Shown in pieces: positions 32,555-45,315 of a stretch of 64,000 nucleotides of DNA. Below the pieces are notes generated by a model. The model did no database searches. It was not told where the DNA came from and saw only the letters and a program-made list of their open reading frames with translations. Made by a program: the position numbers and the translations under genes. The stretch is from the NCBI RefSeq assembly GCF_950295315.1, contig NC_080162.1, positions 71,492,697 through 71,556,696 on the forward strand. The letters run 5' to 3'. Positions within the stretch are counted from its first letter, which is position 1, and each line of letters opens with the position of its first letter. This DNA is from Erinaceus europaeus (lineage: Eukaryota; Chordata; Mammalia; Eulipotyphla; Erinaceidae).

Positions 32555-32690
32555 TAAATCTTTATCAGAGCACTGCTTAACTCTGGTTTATGATGGTGTC
32601 TGTGTGGGGGGGTTTGAACCTGAGACTTCACAGCCTCAGGCATGAAAGCTTTTTGCATAACTGTGAAGGTGCTATCTTTCCCTCACCTCA
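32555..32690 (-). mobile_element. SINE D, minus strand
   Basis: cagagcactgcttaactctg; ttgaacctgagacttcac. Confidence 0.8.
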
Positions 32691-32696
32691 TTTTGC

Positions 32697-32960
32697 TTAT
32701 TTATTTATTGTGCCAACAGGGCTCCACTCCTGCAAGATACCACTACTGCCTGTGAATTCCTTTCTTTCTCTTTCCTTTCCTTTTTCTCTCTTTCTTCCAA
32801 TAGATGGTGAAAGGTAGGGAGAAAGAGAGGGAAAGAGAGAAAGGAGGGAAGGGAAGGGAAAGGAGGAGAGGGGGAAAGAAAGGAGACACCATATCACTGC
32901 TCCACTGCTCTTGAAGCTTCCCCTATACTAGTGCTCCCAGGTGGTGGGGAGGTGGTGTGT
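32697..32960 (-). mobile_element. Diverged SINE, minus strand, with GA-rich expansion
   Basis: Reversed tail and a purine-rich tract at 32810-32885. Confidence 0.5.
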
Positions 32961-32987
32961 GTGTGAGAGAGGGAGGGGTGAGGGGAG

Positions 32988-33007
32988 AAAGAAAGAGAGA
33001 TTAAGTG
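32988..33007 (+). repeat. L1 target-site duplication, 5' copy
   Basis: aaagaaagagagattaagtg, identical to 35435-35454. Confidence 0.93.
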
Positions 33008-33847
33008 AGTAAAGAATTTGAAAAAATTGTAATCAGAACTGCAGGAACAACAAATGAGAATATGGAAGAAAATTCTAATTATCTCATGGTTATTAGAGAG
33101 CTGAAAGCTGAAATTGCTGAGCTAAGAAGGCAACTAGCTGAACAAGCTAAAACAGTATCAGAGCAGGGCAACAAAATAGATGAACTCCAGAAAGCAGTAG
33201 AGGGCAGAGAGAATAGAATCAATGAGGCTGAAGACAAAATTAGCAAGATTGAGGATGAATTAGAGACAACTAAAAAAGAAGTAAGAGATCTCAAAAAGAG
33301 ATTAAGAGATGCTGAAAACAACAACAGAGTCCTATGGGATGACTTCAAAAGAAACAATATACGCATTATTGGCTTACCAGAGGAAGAAAGAGAAGGAGAG
33401 GAAGAAAGCATTCTCCAGGCCATAATAGCTGAAAATTTCTCTAGTCTAGACAACACCAAAGACATAAAGATTCAAGAAGCCCAGAGGGTCCCAAACAGAA
33501 TTAACCCAGACCTAAAGACACCAAGACATGTCATACTTAGATTGGAAAGGAATAAGGATAAAGAAAGGATCCTGAAGGCTGCAAGAGAAAAACAAAGAGT
33601 CACCTACAAAGGAAAACCCATAAGATTAGCAGCAGACTTCTCCATACAAACACTACAGGCAAGAAGAGAATGGCAAGATATCTATCGAGTGCTCAATGAG
33701 AAAGGCTTTCAGCCAAGAATACTATATCCTGCTAGACTGTCATTCAGACTAGATGGAAGCATCAAAACCTTCTCAGACAAGCAACAGTTGAAGGAAGCAA
33801 CCATCACCAAGCCTGCCTTGAAAGAAGTTCTGAAAGGTTTCCTATAA
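33008..33847 (+). pseudogene. L1 ORF1 (RNA-binding protein), 5'-truncated
   Basis: Open to the TAA at 33845-33847. The frame runs back to a GTG at 33005 that lies in the target site, so the native start is lost; the first in-frame ATG is 33061. The first third is a heptad-rich coiled coil (about 33085-33330, e.g. LKAEIAELRRQLAEQ). An RRM-like domain follows (NNIRIIGLPEEE; HVILRLER), then the C-terminal domain (IRLAADFSIQTLQARREW, ILYPARLSF). In L1 this protein trimerises and coats L1 RNA. The frame is otherwise undamaged. Confidence 0.88.
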
Positions 33848-33903
33848 ACAACCAGACCACCACAAATAGAACATATATCAAAACACTCTAAAACTCTACA
33901 AGA

Positions 33904-34623
33904 ATGGCGTTAAAATATCTTCAATCTTTGATATCAATAAATGTGAATGGCCTGAATTCACCCATTAAAAGACACAGGGTAGGAAGATGGATCAGAAAAC
34001 ACAACCCAACAATATGTTGTCTACAGGAAACTCACCTAACGCAACAAGACAAACACAGACTTAAAGTGAAAGGATGGAAAACTATCATTCAAGCCAATGG
34101 CCCACAAAAAAGGGCAGGAACAGCTATTCTCATATCTGACATGATAGACTTTAAAATACATAAAATTAAAAAAGATAGGAATGGACACTACTTAATGCTC
34201 AGAGGATCAGTCAATCAAGAGGACTTAACAATTATTAATATCTATGCACCCAATGAGAAGCCATCTAAATACATCAAACTTCTACTGAAAGAGCTACAGC
34301 AATATATTAACAGTAACACAATCATAGTAGGGGACTTCAACACCCCACTATCTCAACTTGACAGATCATCCAGGAAGAAAATCAGTAAAGACATAAGGGA
34401 GCTAAATGAAGAGATAGATAACCTAGAACTATTGGACATTCTCAGAGTCATTCAGAGCAAGTTGTGGTATATATACACAATGGAATACTACTCAGCTGTA
34501 AAAAATGGTGACTTCACCATTTTCAGCCGATCTTGGATGGACCTTGAAAAAATCATGTTGAGTGAAATAAGTCAGAAACAGAAGGATGAATATGGGATGA
34601 TCTCACTCTCAGGCCGAAGTTGA
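33904..34623 (+). pseudogene. L1 ORF2 remnant: endonuclease fused to C-terminal segment
   Basis: 239 codons open. Residues 1-175 or so are the APE-like endonuclease: SINVNGLNSPIKRHR, the catalytic Glu in LQETHL (34027-34029), INIYAPNE, and VGDFNT with Asp and Asn (34333-34341). The final SDH motif of the endonuclease, the whole reverse transcriptase and most of the cysteine-rich region are missing. At about 34440-34455 the frame continues into KLWYIYTMEYYSAVKNG, which belongs to the ORF2 C-terminus. The deletion, roughly 3 kb judged by L1 ORF2 length, keeps the frame open. Confidence 0.88.
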
Positions 34624-34700
34624 AAAACAAGATTAGAAAAGAAAACACAAGTCGAACCTGAAATGGAATTGGAGCATTACACCAAAGTAAAAGACTCTGG

Positions 34701-34718
34701 GGTGGGTGGGTGGGTGGG
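34701..34718. repeat. (GGGT)n in L1 3'UTR
   Basis: Four GGGT units; a shorter version is in the L1 end at 51.5 kb. Confidence 0.85.
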
Positions 34719-35396
34719 GAGAATACAGGTCCATGAAAAATGATGAATGAAATAGTGGGGGTTTTATTGCTAAATGGGAATCTGGGGAATGTTATGCATG
34801 TAAAAAAAAAAAAAAAAAGAAGTAGAAACGCAAAGCAGAAATTGACTGAGTTTGGAGTATGGCACCAAAGTAAGAAAGCAGAAGTATACTAGAGTTTGCA
34901 GTGAGTACCTCCCTAATACTTCCTCTCCACTTTTCCAAGCTTTGGGTCCATGATTGCTCAGCAGTTTGTTTGGCTTTGTATGTTAACTCTCTTTTCAGTC
35001 ACCAGGTTCCAGGTATCATCAGGATGCCGGCCAGACTTCCCTGGATTGAAGACATCACCAATGTGTCCTGGAGCTCAGCTTCCCCAGAGACCCATCCTAC
35101 TAGGGAAAGAGAGAGGCAGACTGGGAGTATGGACCGACCAGTCAACGCCCATGTTCAGCGAGGAAGCAATTACAGAAGCCAGACCTTCTACCTTCTGCAA
35201 CCCACAATGACCCTGGGTCCATGCTCCCAGAGAGATAGAGAATGGGAAAGCTATTGCGGGAGGGGGTGGGATATGGAGATTGGGCGGTGGGAATTGTGTG
35301 GAGTTCTACCCCTCCTACCCTATGGTTTTGTTAATTAATCCTTTCTTAAATAAAAAAAAAAATGAAAAAAAAAGGGAAAAAAAATCATTTTGCATG

Positions 35397-35434
35397 GGAG
35401 TCAGGCAGTAGCGCAGTGGGTTAAAAAAAAAAAA
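35397..35434 (+). mobile_element. SINE A head fragment with A-tail, carried by the L1
   Basis: gggagtcaggcagtagcgca gtgggtta followed by about 15 A. Only the first 26 bases or so of the SINE are present, inside the L1 duplication. Confidence 0.85.
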
Positions 35435-35454
35435 AAAGAAAGAGAGATTAAGTG
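35435..35454 (+). repeat. L1 target-site duplication, 3' copy
   Basis: Perfect match to 32988-33007. Confidence 0.93.
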
Positions 35455-35784
35455 TAAATTCTACTGGGTTAGAGAAGAAGTGGAGTCAGGACATCAGTCA
35501 GGTAAATTTGGGAGCAGGTGCAACTTGCCCAAGGTCCTGCCGTAGCTGGAGTGCTCAAGCTGGAAGTCAGAGTGTCCTTCCTTGCTTCCCTTCTCCCCTC
35601 AATGAACTGAAAGCTCAAGGTGGTGAGCACTGTGCCAAGACAGAACTCTTTCTGCAACCAAGGGCCCCAGCTGATTAAAATTCCCCGTGTCAATTTCTGA
35701 GGAAAGGCAGAGAAAGGAGAAGGAGGGAAAACTTCCAAGGTGCTTTTCAATTAAACCATAAATTCTCTTTTTCTTTCTTTCTTT
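35455..35784. other. Unique sequence
   Basis: Nothing recognised. Confidence 0.5.
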
Positions 35785-36332
35785 TTTTTTTAATCTTTAT
35801 TTTTTGGATAGAGACAGACAAATCGAGAGAGAAAGAACATAGAAAAGGAGAAAGAGGGGGTCTGGCTGTGGCACAGAGGGTTAAGCGCACGTGGCGCAAA
35901 GCACAGGGACCGGCATAAGGATCCTGGTTCGAGCCCCCGGCTCCCCACCTGCAGCGGAGTCGCTTCACAGGCGGTGAAGCAGGTCTGCAGGTGTCTATCT
36001 TTCTCTCCCCCTCTCTGTCTTCCCCTCCTCTCTCCATTTCTCTCTGTCCTATCCAACAATGAACAACATCAACAATGGCAATAATAATAACCACAACGAG
36101 GTTACAACAAGGGCAACAAAAAGGGGGAAAAATGGCCTCCAGGAGTGGTGGATTCATGGTGCAGGCACCGAGCCCAGCAATAACCCTGGAGGGGAAAAAA
36201 AAAAAAAGAAAGGGAGAAAGACACTTCACCACTTGTAAAGCTTTCCCTCTACAGGTGGGGACCCGGGCTTGAACAAAGGTCCTTGTGCATTGTAATATGT
36301 GTGCTCAATCAGGTGTGCCACCATCTGGCTCT
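35785..36332 (-). mobile_element. SINE B (minus) split by a plus-strand SINE A
   Basis: B parts at 35785-35857 and 36207-36332; A copy at 35858-36200 between gaaa(a)ggagaaag direct repeats. The outer element has accataaattct at both ends (about 35755 and 36334). Confidence 0.88.
35858..36200 (+). mobile_element. SINE A nested in SINE B
   Basis: Near-consensus: ggttaagcgcacgtggcgca, ggttcgagcccc, and the full end module. Confidence 0.9.
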
Positions 36333-36531
36333 ACCATAAATTCTTTCATTGAGTTGAGCAGTCTACTTAACAAAAGCTGCAGCCCAAGGCCAGTCTGAGC
36401 CAGGCGACATCTTCCGGTCTGCAGGGTAGAGACCCAGCCTGGCCCAAGGTGACCAGGGCCGCCGCCTCGCAGTGAATTCTCTGATACTGGGCCGGACTCA
36501 GAAGCCATTCTGTAGACACGCGAAGAAGCAT

Positions 36532-36755
36532 GATGGGGTTGGATAATAGCTCACTCATACGCCTTACCATGCACAAAGACCTGGGTTTGAGTCCCCAGTG
36601 ACCGCACGCTTCGTGAGTAGTGGAACAACGCTGCAGTGTCTCTCTTTCTCTCTGTCTCTTTCTGTCTCTACCTGAAAAAAAAATAAAAAGAGTCCTCTGG
36701 GAGCGGCGAAATCCTGCTGGTGCAAAGCCCCAGCAGAAACCCTGACAGCAAGACT
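36532..36755 (+). mobile_element. SINE B
   Basis: gatggggttggataatagct head, box B gggtttgagtcccc, end module gccccagcagaaaccctgac. Confidence 0.75.
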
Positions 36756-36911
36756 AAAACACAACAGGCCGCACATGCTCCTGCAATACACCTCTACCCT
36801 GAGAGAGCTTTCAGTTCTGGGAGATCAAAGCCCTTGCTTCTCTGCTAACTGAAGAGAAGTGTTTTTCTAACGTGGGCTCTCCTTGACATCCGTGTGAGCC
36901 ACAACTGGCCT

Positions 36912-37215
36912 AGTGATTGTGACTCAGGAGGTGGCACAGAGGGTAAAACTTTGGACTCTCATGGTCCAGGAGGTGGCGCAGAGCTAGGGCTTTGGGCTTT
37001 CAAGCATGAAGTCTCGAGTTCGATCCTTGGCAGCACATGTGCCAAAGTGATGTCTGGTTCTTTCTCTCTCCTCTTATCTTTCTCATGAATAAATAAAATC
37101 TTTAAAAAAAAAACTGGACTCTCAAGCATGAGGTCCTGAGTTTGATCCCTGGCATCATATGTGCTAGAATAAAGCTCTGGTTCTCTCTTCTCCATTCTGT
37201 GTGTGTGTGTATGTG
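36912..37215 (+). mobile_element. SINE C nested in another SINE C
   Basis: Outer head 36912-36960 and outer remainder 37113-37215; the inner copy at 36961-37112 is bounded by tggactctca on both sides. Confidence 0.85.
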
Positions 37216-37227
37216 TTTAACATAGCT

Positions 37228-37535
37228 GCTCAGGGACAGGCTGTAGTGCACCCAAATTGAACACAAAGTTGCTATGTACAACGACCCAGGTTCAAGGCCC
37301 TTGTCCTCATCTGCAGGGGAGGAAGCTTAAGGAGCAGTGAAGCAGGTCTGCAGGTGTCTGTCTTTCTCTCTCCCCTCTCTGTCTTCCCCTCCTCTCTCCA
37401 TTTCTCTCTGTCCTGTACAACAACAACGATGTCAATAACAATAATAACTACCACAACAATAAAAAACAACAAGGGCAACAAAAGGGGAAATAAATAAATA
37501 AATAAATATAAAAAAATAAATAAAATAAAATATCT
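37228..37535 (+). mobile_element. SINE A
   Basis: gggacaggctgtagtgcacc head, box B ggttcaaggccc, CAA-rich tail. Confidence 0.85.
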
Positions 37536-37744
37536 TTTGGAGGCAAGGCAGTGACTCTCCTGTTTAAGGGCACATAATATGAAGCACAAGGACCTGCTCA
37601 AAGATCCAGTTTCAAGCCCTCGGTCCACCACGGTGGTGATGGGGACGCTTAACGAGCGGTGAAGCAGGTCCGTAGGTGTCTTTTTCTCTCCCTCTCTATC
37701 GTCCCCTCCCCTCTCAATTTCTTTGTTCTATCCAATAAAAAAAA
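37536..37744 (+). mobile_element. SINE A, short
   Basis: ggaggcaaggcagtgactct head; ends in atccaataaaaaaa. Confidence 0.8.
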
Positions 37745-37745
37745 A

Positions 37746-38026
37746 AGGAGGGGGCGGGCAGTGGTGCACTGGGTTAAAGCACAATTTGTAGCACAAGGAT
37801 CCTGACTTTAGAGCCCTCCCCACCTGCAGGGGAGTCGCTTCACAAGCGGTGAAGCAGGTCTGCAGGTGTCTATCTTTCTCTCTCCCTCTCTGTCTCCCCT
37901 CCTCTCTCAATTTCTCTCTGTCCTATCCAATAAATAATGGTAAAATATGGTCACCAGGGGCAATGGATTTGTAATGCTGGCACTGAGCCCCAGTGATAAC
38001 CCTGGAGGCAAATAAATAAAATATTT
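37746..38026 (+). mobile_element. SINE A
   Basis: gggcgggcagtggtgcactg head; end module gccccagtgataaccctgga. Confidence 0.87.
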
Positions 38027-38249
38027 TCAAATTAAATAAAGCTAAGCATTGATGGTGCCTTGACTCCTCTTTGAGTCAGGAAAGCACTCAAAGGTCCAAA
38101 ACCCTTGGTACCATTTACATTCAGAGACTGTACTCTAGAAGGGCTACAGCTACATGGAGCTACACACAGAAGAAAAGACTAATAAATGGAAAGTCATACT
38201 CAGTGCTATTAATCTCATCAAAGTAAATCCAAGTTAAAAAGTATCTCAC

Positions 38250-38450
38250 AGGGGCCAGGTGGTGGTGCACCTGGTTGAACACACATGTTATTGTTTGCAA
38301 GGAGCAGGGTTTAAGGCCCTGGTCCCCACCTGCAAGTAGAAAGCTTTGAGAGTGGTGAAACAGTGTTGCAGGTGTGTCTCTGTCTCTCTCCCTATTTCCC
38401 TCTTCCCTCTCGATTTCTGGCTATCTCTATCCAATACTTAAATAAAGATA
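38250..38450 (+). mobile_element. SINE B
   Basis: ggccaggtggtggtgcacct head; tail acttaaataaagatagg. Confidence 0.87.
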
Positions 38451-38740
38451 GGGGGCCAGACGGTTGTGCAGCAGGTTAACTGCACATGGAGTGAAGCTAA
38501 AGGACCAGCTTAAGGATCCCAGTTTGAGCCCCTGACTCCCTACCTGGGGGGGGGTCTCTTCACAAGCGGTGAAGCAGGTCTGCAGGTGTCTTTCTCATCC
38601 CCTCTCTATCTTCCCCTCCTCTCTCGATTTCTCTCTGTCCAACAACAACAATAAATAACAAAAGCAACAATAGCCTCTAGGAGCAGTGGATTATAGTGCA
38701 GGCATCGAGCCCCAGTGATAAACCTGGAGGCAAAAAAAAA
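38450..38740 (+). mobile_element. SINE A
   Basis: ggccagacggttgtgcagca head; end module present. Confidence 0.85.
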
Positions 38741-39830
38741 AAAGAGTAATTATCTTGGTAGGCAGGGCTGACCAGGTACCCTAGCTGTCACAAGCCCCTA
38801 TCTTTCAAGTTATCATAGATGGTAACCCCAGCCTGAAATGCACAACAGTATGAGCTGAGGTCAGGGCTGCATGGCTGACCTGAACATGGCTTCTGGCCTC
38901 CCTGCCTCACACCCTTGCACCTGCTACTCTCAGAGCCTCAGGAGGACGACAGAGTGGTCCGAGGTTGTTTGCAGGCCACAACCTGCCAAGCTTCTTTAAA
39001 CAACAGAGACCAGATTCCAGCCAGCCAGGGATACCAGTGTCCTTACGGTCCTCATAGGGACAGGCCTGAGGGATGGTGTCAGGCCCAGGAGTGTGAGTGG
39101 CCCCTGCCCAAGGATGCCAGACCCTTCCTGCCACTTGGGTAGGAGGTGGCCATGTCAGTGGGAGCTTGTTGCACACCTTGGAGAAGAGATGGGGAGCAAA
39201 AAGGCCAGGAGAGCTGAGACTATGCTCAAAGAGATACAGGAGCCAGCCTGGGCCCCATGACTGGGATAAGGAAGCTGGGAGGGGGAGTGTGGCCCCAAAT
39301 GCCACAAGCCTGAGGTCCTGAACAAAGGCTACCTGTCTGGCGGTGGCTTCTTTCCCCCAGCTCCAAAGTCCCTGTGCTGTTAGTGCCACCCTAGCCAGAG
39401 ATGGTGCTTGTCCTGGTCCTCACACTGGGATGCTGGAAGTCAGGTTCCATGGGTGTAACTCACCCCCAGACAGGGGTCTCCACACACCTAGCTGCCATTT
39501 ATCCAACACTCCTTCTGGGAGCCCAGGCTTTCTCAGCAGGGTACTGGGGTTCAGGTGTTGCCAGATTTGGGGACAGTCTCCAGACCACCCTGTCTCCCTC
39601 TCGAGTCCACAGAGTCACAGTCTCAGCTGCTCCTGTCTCACACTGTCTCACCATGGCAGTCACATGGCTGTCAGCACCAGCCTGGACCCCTCCCCCACAT
39701 CTCCTGCACAGACAGGTCCACGTGTGTCCCCAGACGCCTGAATCACTGCTGACGGCTTGGGACCTGACAGCCCTGGGCTCCTGGGGAGCTAATGGGGAGG
39801 GGGGTGGCCGCAGAGAAAACACCTGCAGAC
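38741..39830 (+). promoter_or_regulatory. AVP: Unique AVP 5' flank, probable regulatory region
   Basis: About 1.1 kb without any SINE, directly upstream of AVP. Overlapping open frames on both strands are compositional. Elements that drive hypothalamic expression are expected here, but I cannot assign individual sites apart from an E-box (cacctg, 39820-39825) next to the TATA-like box. Confidence 0.5.
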
Positions 39831-39837
39831 ATAAATA
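39831..39837 (+). promoter_or_regulatory. AVP: AVP TATA-like box
   Basis: ataaata, 61 bases before the ATG. A start site near 39860 and a short 5'UTR would fit. Confidence 0.75.
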
Positions 39838-39891
39838 GCAGCCCGCCAAGCGGCAGAGCAGCCAGAGCCGCTCCAGCTCACCTGCGCCAGG

Positions 39892-41699
<1,808 letters not shown>

Positions 41700-41969
41700 C
41701 CTTTTCAATGCACCTCTCGTGTCCGACTGGTCGTTTCTGGGGGTGGGAGGGGGAAGAGGGGAGCGCGGACTCCCACCTCCACCCGCCCAGACCAGGCCCC
41801 GGAGCAGTGGTCAGGTCGAAAGCGAAGAAGGGACACATCCCTAGGGGAAGAGACTGTGGGCGTGCGAAATACTAAGGAGCTCTAGGGATAGGGCGCCAGG
41901 AGGAGGGGCCGAGAGTGACTTGGGAGACAGGGTTGGGGGCCGCCCACTGAGGGTCAGAATAAAGGCAGA
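41700..41969. other. Unique GC-rich AVP 3' flank
   Basis: No gene or repeat recognised. Confidence 0.6.
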
Positions 41970-42100
41970 GGGGGGTAGGCGTTGGCTCATGCAGTGGAGT
42001 GCACATGTTACAATGAGAAAGGACCTGGGTTCAAACCTCAGGTTCCCACCTGCAGGGGGAAACCTGTGAAGAAGTGCTGCAAGTATCTCTCTCTTTAAAA
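41970..42100 (+). mobile_element. SINE B, truncated
   Basis: gggtaggcgttggctcatgc head; box B gggttcaaacctcagg; ends in ctctctttaaaaaa. Confidence 0.75.
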
Positions 42101-42112
42101 AAGGGGGTGGAG

Positions 42113-42230
42113 GTGGGGGTAGGAAGTATAATGATTACTCAGAGATTCTCATGCCTGGGGCTCCAAAGTCCCAGGTTCAATCCCCCACACCACCATAAGC
42201 CCTAGCTGAGCAGTGCTCTGGTTAAAAAAA
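42113..42230 (+). mobile_element. SINE D
   Basis: ggggctccaaagtcccaggt; ctagctgagcagtgctctgg. Confidence 0.85.
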
Positions 42231-42242
42231 AAATCCACTTAA

Positions 42243-42575
42243 AAGGGGGCGATCGGCAGTAGCGCTTTGGGTTAAATGCACATGGCACAAAGTACAAGGA
42301 CCAACTCAAGGAACCCGGTTGGAGCAGCCGGCTCCCCACCTGCGGGGCAGGGAGGCTTTGCTTCACAAGCAGTGAGGCAAGTCTGCAAGTGTCTGTCTCT
42401 CCCCCTCTCTGTCTTCCCCTCCTCTATCGATTTCTCTCTGTCCTATCCAACAACAGCAAAGACAACAATAATAACAATAATAACAAGAGCAACAATATGG
42501 GAAAAATGGCCTCCAGGAGCAGTGGGTTTGTAGTGCTGGTACGTTTTAAGCGATAACCCTGAAGGCAAAAAAAAA
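42243..42575 (+). mobile_element. SINE A
   Basis: ggcgatcggcagtagcgctt head; end module damaged. Confidence 0.85.
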
Positions 42576-42580
42576 AAAAA

Positions 42581-42645
42581 AGTTCCCAGGTTCAATGCCC
42601 AGCATTACTATAAGCCAGAGCTGAGCTGCTCTCTGGTCAGTAGTT
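42581..42645 (+). mobile_element. SINE D fragment
   Basis: Core half only (gttcccaggttcaatgcccag, ccagagctgagctgctctct). Confidence 0.7.
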
Positions 42646-42678
42646 ACCTATCTCTATATTATTAAAATTAATGAATTT

Positions 42679-42950
42679 GGGGGGCTCGGGCGGTAGCGAA
42701 GCAGGTTAAGTGTACAAGGCACAAAGCGCAAGGACCAGCATCAAGATCCCGGTTCAAGCCCTGGGCTCCCCACCTGCCGGGAAGTTACTTCACAGGCCGT
42801 GAAGCAGGTCTGCAGGTGTCTATCTTTCTCTTCCCCTCCTCTCTCCATTTCTCTCTGTCCTATCCAGCAATGACATCAATAACAACAACAATAATAACTA
42901 CAACAATAAAAAAATAAGGGCAACAAAAGGGGGGAAACAAATTTTAAAAA
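42679..42950 (+). mobile_element. SINE A
   Basis: gggctcgggcggtagcgaag head; CAA-rich tail. Confidence 0.88.
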
Positions 42951-42978
42951 TAATGAATTTTTAAAAGAACGAAAATGG

Positions 42979-43135
42979 GTGGGGGGTAGATAGCATAGTA
43001 GTTATATAAAAAGACTGGGATAAGTAGCATAATGGTTATGCAAACAGACTCTCATGCTTGTGACTCTAAAGTCCCAGGTTCAACCCCCCACATCACCATG
43101 AACCAGAGCTGAGCAGTGTTCTGGTAAAATTAATT
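42979..43135 (+). mobile_element. SINE D with duplicated head
   Basis: Two heads in tandem (gtagatagcatagtagttat, then aagtagcataatggttatgc), then one core. Confidence 0.8.
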
Positions 43136-43765
43136 AATTAATTAAAAAAGAGTGAAAATAAGAGGAAAAATCACTGCCAGTGGTGCATGCAATTATCCAG
43201 ATGGGAGAAAAAAAAAGGAAGCAGAAGATTGAGAGGGGTAAAGACACTGATGGATAAGATAGCAAGAAAGAGCGCAGAAATAACAGCACGATGGAAAAAT
43301 AGACATCAAATCAGGGACACAGCCTCAGAGATCCACCAGGTTCCCAGAGTCCCAGTTTCAGTCTGTTTCAAGGCTGTGCTTTGGAGGGTTGGGGGAAGTA
43401 GGGGTGTGTGGAGAGCATCACCCCAGGACCAGAGCAAAGGGAAAGGCTCTTACCAGGTTCAAGGACAAACCTGCCACCTCTTGTTGGTCCCTTCAACTAG
43501 AATGAGAGATGGATGCCACTGAAACCCTAGCTACATTCACTCCCAGACACAGCCACACAAAATGCATTCACACTCAACACAGACAAGGCCTTCCACTGGG
43601 AGGCCAGTGGAATCACAGGCAGAAAGCTCACTCTGAACCTTGACCCCACACCCTGCCAGGGGCAGAGTTTTGTGATTTACTTTAAAGTTTCAGCCCAGCA
43701 GGCTCTGAGTCTTGCTGGGGTTGGGGGTGAAGTGGTGGGGTGGTGGGGTGGGCATGGAAGATTTT
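43136..43765. other. Unique sequence
   Basis: SINE-free; no gene recognised. Confidence 0.5.
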
Positions 43766-43878
43766 TTTTTTCTTCCCAGAACACTGCTTAGCTCTGGCTT
43801 ATGGAGATCCTGGGGATTGAATCCGGGATCTCTGCTGTCTCAGGCATGAAAAGCTTTTGCACAACCATTATGCATGGG
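43766..43878 (-). mobile_element. SINE D, minus strand
   Basis: gaacactgcttagctctggc; accattatgcat. Confidence 0.8.
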
Positions 43879-44329
43879 GAAATTCTACCTCCACCATCTC
43901 CTCCTACTTCTGTCCCAGTCTGGTCCACTTAGGGTTAGTTCCCACTCCTGAGAGGCTTTCAGTGGCATTAGATTCTATGCCCAATGCTGGTGTCTGGACT
44001 TGGAGACATTTTGGATAAGATCCAAACCCTTATTTTTCCAGGCCTGACTCCTGAACCCATCTCTCCCCACAGCAGCCAGGCTACCAATTCTGGGAGAGGC
44101 CAGGTGCCTGCCCACCCCTTCACTCACACCTGCCTGGAAGTTCTTTTGTCCTTCCCTCCTCCCCTAGAGTCCCCTAGCCTTGTTTTTTTTTTTTTTTTTT
44201 TTGAGAGAGAGAGCCTTCCCAGGGGGAAAAGAAGCTTGTGATCAGCAGGTGGCCAGGTCAGTGCAGCCTGTTCAGCCCTTCACATCTTTTGTCTCTTACA
44301 CTGAAAAAAAAATTATTTTGGGCTGGTGA
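43879..44329. other. Unique sequence with T-run
   Basis: No gene recognised; 19 T at about 44183-44201. Confidence 0.5.
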
Positions 44330-44410
44330 AATACTCAGATAGTGTACCAAGGAAGCTTGGGTGTTGTGGTGCTGTGCCATAGCCCTGGCAGCAAAAAGAG
44401 GATTTCTTTC
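44330..44410 (+). mobile_element. SINE E fragment
   Basis: ggctggtgaaatactcagat head; ggtgttgtggtgctgtgcca. Confidence 0.5.
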
Positions 44411-44719
44411 CTCCTTTAATTCCAAAAAAGGTAATGAACCCAGGGTCTCACAAATGCAAAATATTGCTGAATGATTGCCCTTGTTCATTATTTTCCCCCT
44501 TCCAGAGTTGGGGCCTGGCATATGTATGATATCACCATCCCAGCCACTTTTTTGTAAGCCATCTTTTATTCACCATTCTTTATTCAGAGACAGAGAGGGA
44601 GAGGCAATAACACCCACCGTGAGGTTTGCACCTGGACCATGTACATGACAAGACATGCGCCCTACCTGGTGAGTTTTCTCTTTCCACTCCCCCTTGCTTT
44701 CTCCTGCTCCTTCTCCTGT

Positions 44720-44860
44720 TCCTCCATTTTTAGAGACAGAAAGAAGGAGTGACAGAAACTACAACACTGAAACTTCCTTCAGTGTAATGGGAACAGGGCT
44801 CAAACCTGGGTCACACACATAGCAATGTAGTGTAATATCCAAGTGAGCTATCTCCCCCCC
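44720..44860 (-). mobile_element. SINE E, minus strand
   Basis: tttttagagacagaaagaag; ctcaaacctgggtcacacac; ends in ccaagtgagctatctcc. Confidence 0.65.
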
Positions 44861-44978
44861 CCACACACACACACATCATAATCCTGTCTCTCCTTCACCA
44901 AGTTCTACCTCCTGGTGCTAAGTGCTGACCTGCTTACTGTCTCTGTTGCTTTGTTTTTTGTGAGAATGCCACATAAGG

Positions 44979-45312
44979 GGGCTGGGTGGTAGCACACAGG
45001 GTTAAGCATACTTAGTGCGAAGTACAAGGACTGGCATAAGGATCCCAGTTCGAGCCCCTGGCTTCCCACATGCAGGAGGGTTGCTTCACAGGCAGTGAAG
45101 CAAATATGCAGGTGTCTATCTTTCCCCCTCTCTTTCTTCCCCTCCTCTTGAAATTTCTCTCTGTCCTATCCGACAACAATAGTAGCAACAAAAAAAGATA
45201 AAAAAAAAGATTTAAAAAAAGATTAAAAAGATGGAAAAAAGATAGCCACCAGGAGCAGTGGATTGGTAGTGCAGGCACCAAGCCTCAGCAATAACCCTGG
45301 AGGCAAAGAAAA
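44979..45312 (+). mobile_element. SINE A
   Basis: gggctgggtggtagcacaca head; end module gcctcagcaataaccctgga. Confidence 0.88.
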
Positions 45313-45315
45313 AAG

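Larger units (their letters stand above)
33008..35434 (+). mobile_element. L1 retrotransposon, 5'-truncated, internally deleted, with 3' transduction
   Basis: A 2.4-kb insertion flanked by a perfect 20-bp duplication. Order: ORF1 without its N-terminus, a 56-base spacer, ORF2 endonuclease part joined to the ORF2 C-terminus, one 3'UTR segment to an A-run at 34802-34818, a second 3'UTR segment to the A-rich end at about 35345-35375, about 20 bases of other sequence, a short SINE head (35397-35422) and a final A-run. Because the duplication encloses all of this, it was inserted as one unit. Reverse transcriptase is absent, so it cannot move itself. Confidence 0.88.

Noticed and set aside
39343..39838. 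Overlapping open frames of 116-145 codons upstream of AVP
   Set aside because: Several frames on both strands are open at once, no protein family is recognised, and the region is the AVP promoter flank.
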